From the NCBI RefSeq assembly GCF_900102105.1, contig NZ_FNBB01000006.1, positions 62,001-126,000 of the forward strand: DNA of 64,000 nucleotides. Reading direction: 5' to 3'. Of the stretch, positions 63,202 to 64,000 are shown one piece after another; within the stretch, counting starts at the first letter, position 1, and each line of letters starts with the position of its first letter. The position numbers and the translations under genes were made by a program. This DNA is from Agrobacterium pusense. GTDB taxonomy: Bacteria > Pseudomonadota > Alphaproteobacteria > Rhizobiales > Rhizobiaceae. A model generated the notes under the pieces. That model ran no database searches. It was not told where the DNA came from and saw nothing but the letters and a program-made list of their open reading frames with translations.

Positions 63202-64000
63202 TCAGCGCGCGGTGCGCAGACGCGGATCGATGACCGCATAGGCGATATCGACGAACGTGTTGAGGACAACGAAGATGAAGGAGATGATGCAGAGATAGGC
63301 CGCCATGACGGGGATATCGAGGAAGGTGACCGCCTGAATGAACAGCATGCCCATGCCCGGCCACTGAAACACCGTTTCCGTGATGAGCGCGAAGGCGATG
63401 AGCGAACCCACATTCATCGTCGTCAGTGTCACCACCGGCATCAGACAGTTGCGCAGCGCATGACGGAAGTAGATCCGCCAGCGCGGAATGCCACGTGCCC
63501 GTGCGAACTTCACGAAATCGGACCGCAGAACTTCAAGCATTTCAGCCCGCACCAGACGCATGACGAGGGTGATCTGATAAAGCGAAAGCGCGATAGCCGG
63601 AAGAATGAGCGCAGCACGCCCGGACGAGGTCAAAAGCCCGGTTGACCACCAGCCCAGCTGAACGACATCGCCACGGCCGAAGGCCGGTGCCCAGCCGAGG
63701 GAAACGGAAAAGACAAGAATGAGAAGAATGCCGACAACGAAGCTTGGCAGGGAAACCCCGACGATCGACAGGAACTGCAGACCTTCTGTGTACCACTTCC
63801 CGCGCCGGATCGCCGTCAGAACACCCAGAGGCAGGCCGACGACCAGAGAGATCACGGTGGCAACCAGCACCAGCTCAAGGGTCGCGGGGAACCTTTCCGC
63901 GATCAGCGGTAGCACCTGCTGGCCGTTGCGGTAGGAAACGCCGAAATTGCCCTCCGCCGCGTCTTTGACGAACCGCAGATATTGGGTCGGCAGGCTGTCA
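63202..64000 (-). CDS. Peptide-class ABC permease (DppB-like), cut by the window edge
   Basis: At least 266 codons are in the window; the frame is open to the right edge, so the first 50 or so residues are missing. Visible features are NFGVSYRNGQQVLPLIAERF, the EAA loop KFARARGIPRWRIYFRHALRN and the C terminus AVIDPRLRTAR. An internal GTG at 63915 is not the real start because family-typical sequence continues upstream of it. It is upstream of, and probably co-transcribed with, the DppC-like gene. Confidence 0.9.
   Translation of the reverse strand, partial: DSLPTQYLRFVKDAAEGNFGVSYRNGQQVLPLIAERFPATLELVLVATVISLVVGLPLGVLTAIRRGKWYTEGLQFLSIVGVSLPSFVVGILLILVFSVSLGWAPAFGRGDVVQLGWWSTGLLTSSGRAALILPAIALSLYQITLVMRLVRAEMLEVLRSDFVKFARARGIPRWRIYFRHALRNCLMPVVTLTTMNVGSLIAFALITETVFQWPGMGMLFIQAVTFLDIPVMAAYLCIISFIFVVLNTFVDIAYAVIDPRLRTAR

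Noticed and set aside
63202-63915. Complete permease starting at the internal GTG at 63915
   Set aside because: Family-typical residues continue upstream of it to the window edge, so the gene is truncated by the window.

Overview
The window looks like an accessory segment of a Rhizobiaceae genome (Agrobacterium/Rhizobium type). The evidence is high GC content, an EcfG-type sigma factor with matching GGAAC promoters, an alternative cytochrome oxidase operon laid out like rhizobial coxMNOP, an NAD-dependent fds formate dehydrogenase, and four peptide/opine-class ABC uptake systems plus one polyamine/iron-class system. No rRNA, tRNA, CRISPR array, insertion sequence or phage gene was seen. Placement on a secondary chromosome or large plasmid is an inference from the absence of housekeeping genes.

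Positions 1-22.3 kb form a stress island. It holds a frameshifted treZ (trehalose synthesis), an EcfG-family sigma factor, a PmtA-like methyltransferase, and several very small hydrophilic proteins. It also holds c-type cytochromes, an eight-gene leftward operon (FdhF/YdeP-like molybdoenzyme, cytochrome c, coxM, coxN, coxO, coxP, CtaG-like protein, cytochrome c), a zinc alcohol dehydrogenase with an SDR, an HPII-type catalase, a YflT-like stress protein, a flavodoxin-like reductase, a small membrane protein and CsbD. Twelve sites matching GGAAC-N18-TT, all with identical spacing and most in divergent pairs, lie upstream of these genes. I read them as one general-stress regulon. The CoxN oxidase subunit lacks the usual D- and K-channel residues.

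Positions 22.3-28.0 kb form a glycerophosphodiester-type cluster: a frameshifted binding protein, two permeases, an ATPase, a GDPD phosphodiesterase and an inositol-monophosphatase-family enzyme. A Pho-box-like site lies upstream. Positions 28.0-36.0 kb, leftward, hold a GntR regulator, a peptide-type ABC system with a fused double ATPase, and a gamma-glutamyltransferase. This layout recalls glutathione/gamma-glutamyl peptide import.

Positions 36.0-47.1 kb form a sugar-acid module. It contains a mutarotase, an enolase-superfamily dehydratase, a peptide-class ABC importer with a Tat-exported binding protein, a FadR-type regulator, an SMP-30 lactonase and a DHDPS-family aldolase/dehydratase. 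Together these suggest lactone to aldonate to 2-keto-3-deoxy acid to cleavage. Positions 47.1-55.3 kb are the formate module: an OFA-family MFS transporter, fdsD, fdsA, fdsB, fdsG and a LysR regulator. A perfect 27-bp palindrome sits inside the 3' end of the regulator gene.

Positions 55.4-64.0 kb encode a probable N-heterocycle or amide catabolic module. It contains a hydantoin/Asp-Glu racemase, a flavin reductase, a divergent GntR regulator with two in-phase operators, two opp-type ATPases, an amidohydrolase lacking the canonical HxH, a cytosine-deaminase-like amidohydrolase and two permeases, the last cut by the window edge. Three genes (treZ, a small secreted protein, the 22.5-kb binding protein) each lack exactly one base. 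This could be real decay or assembly error.
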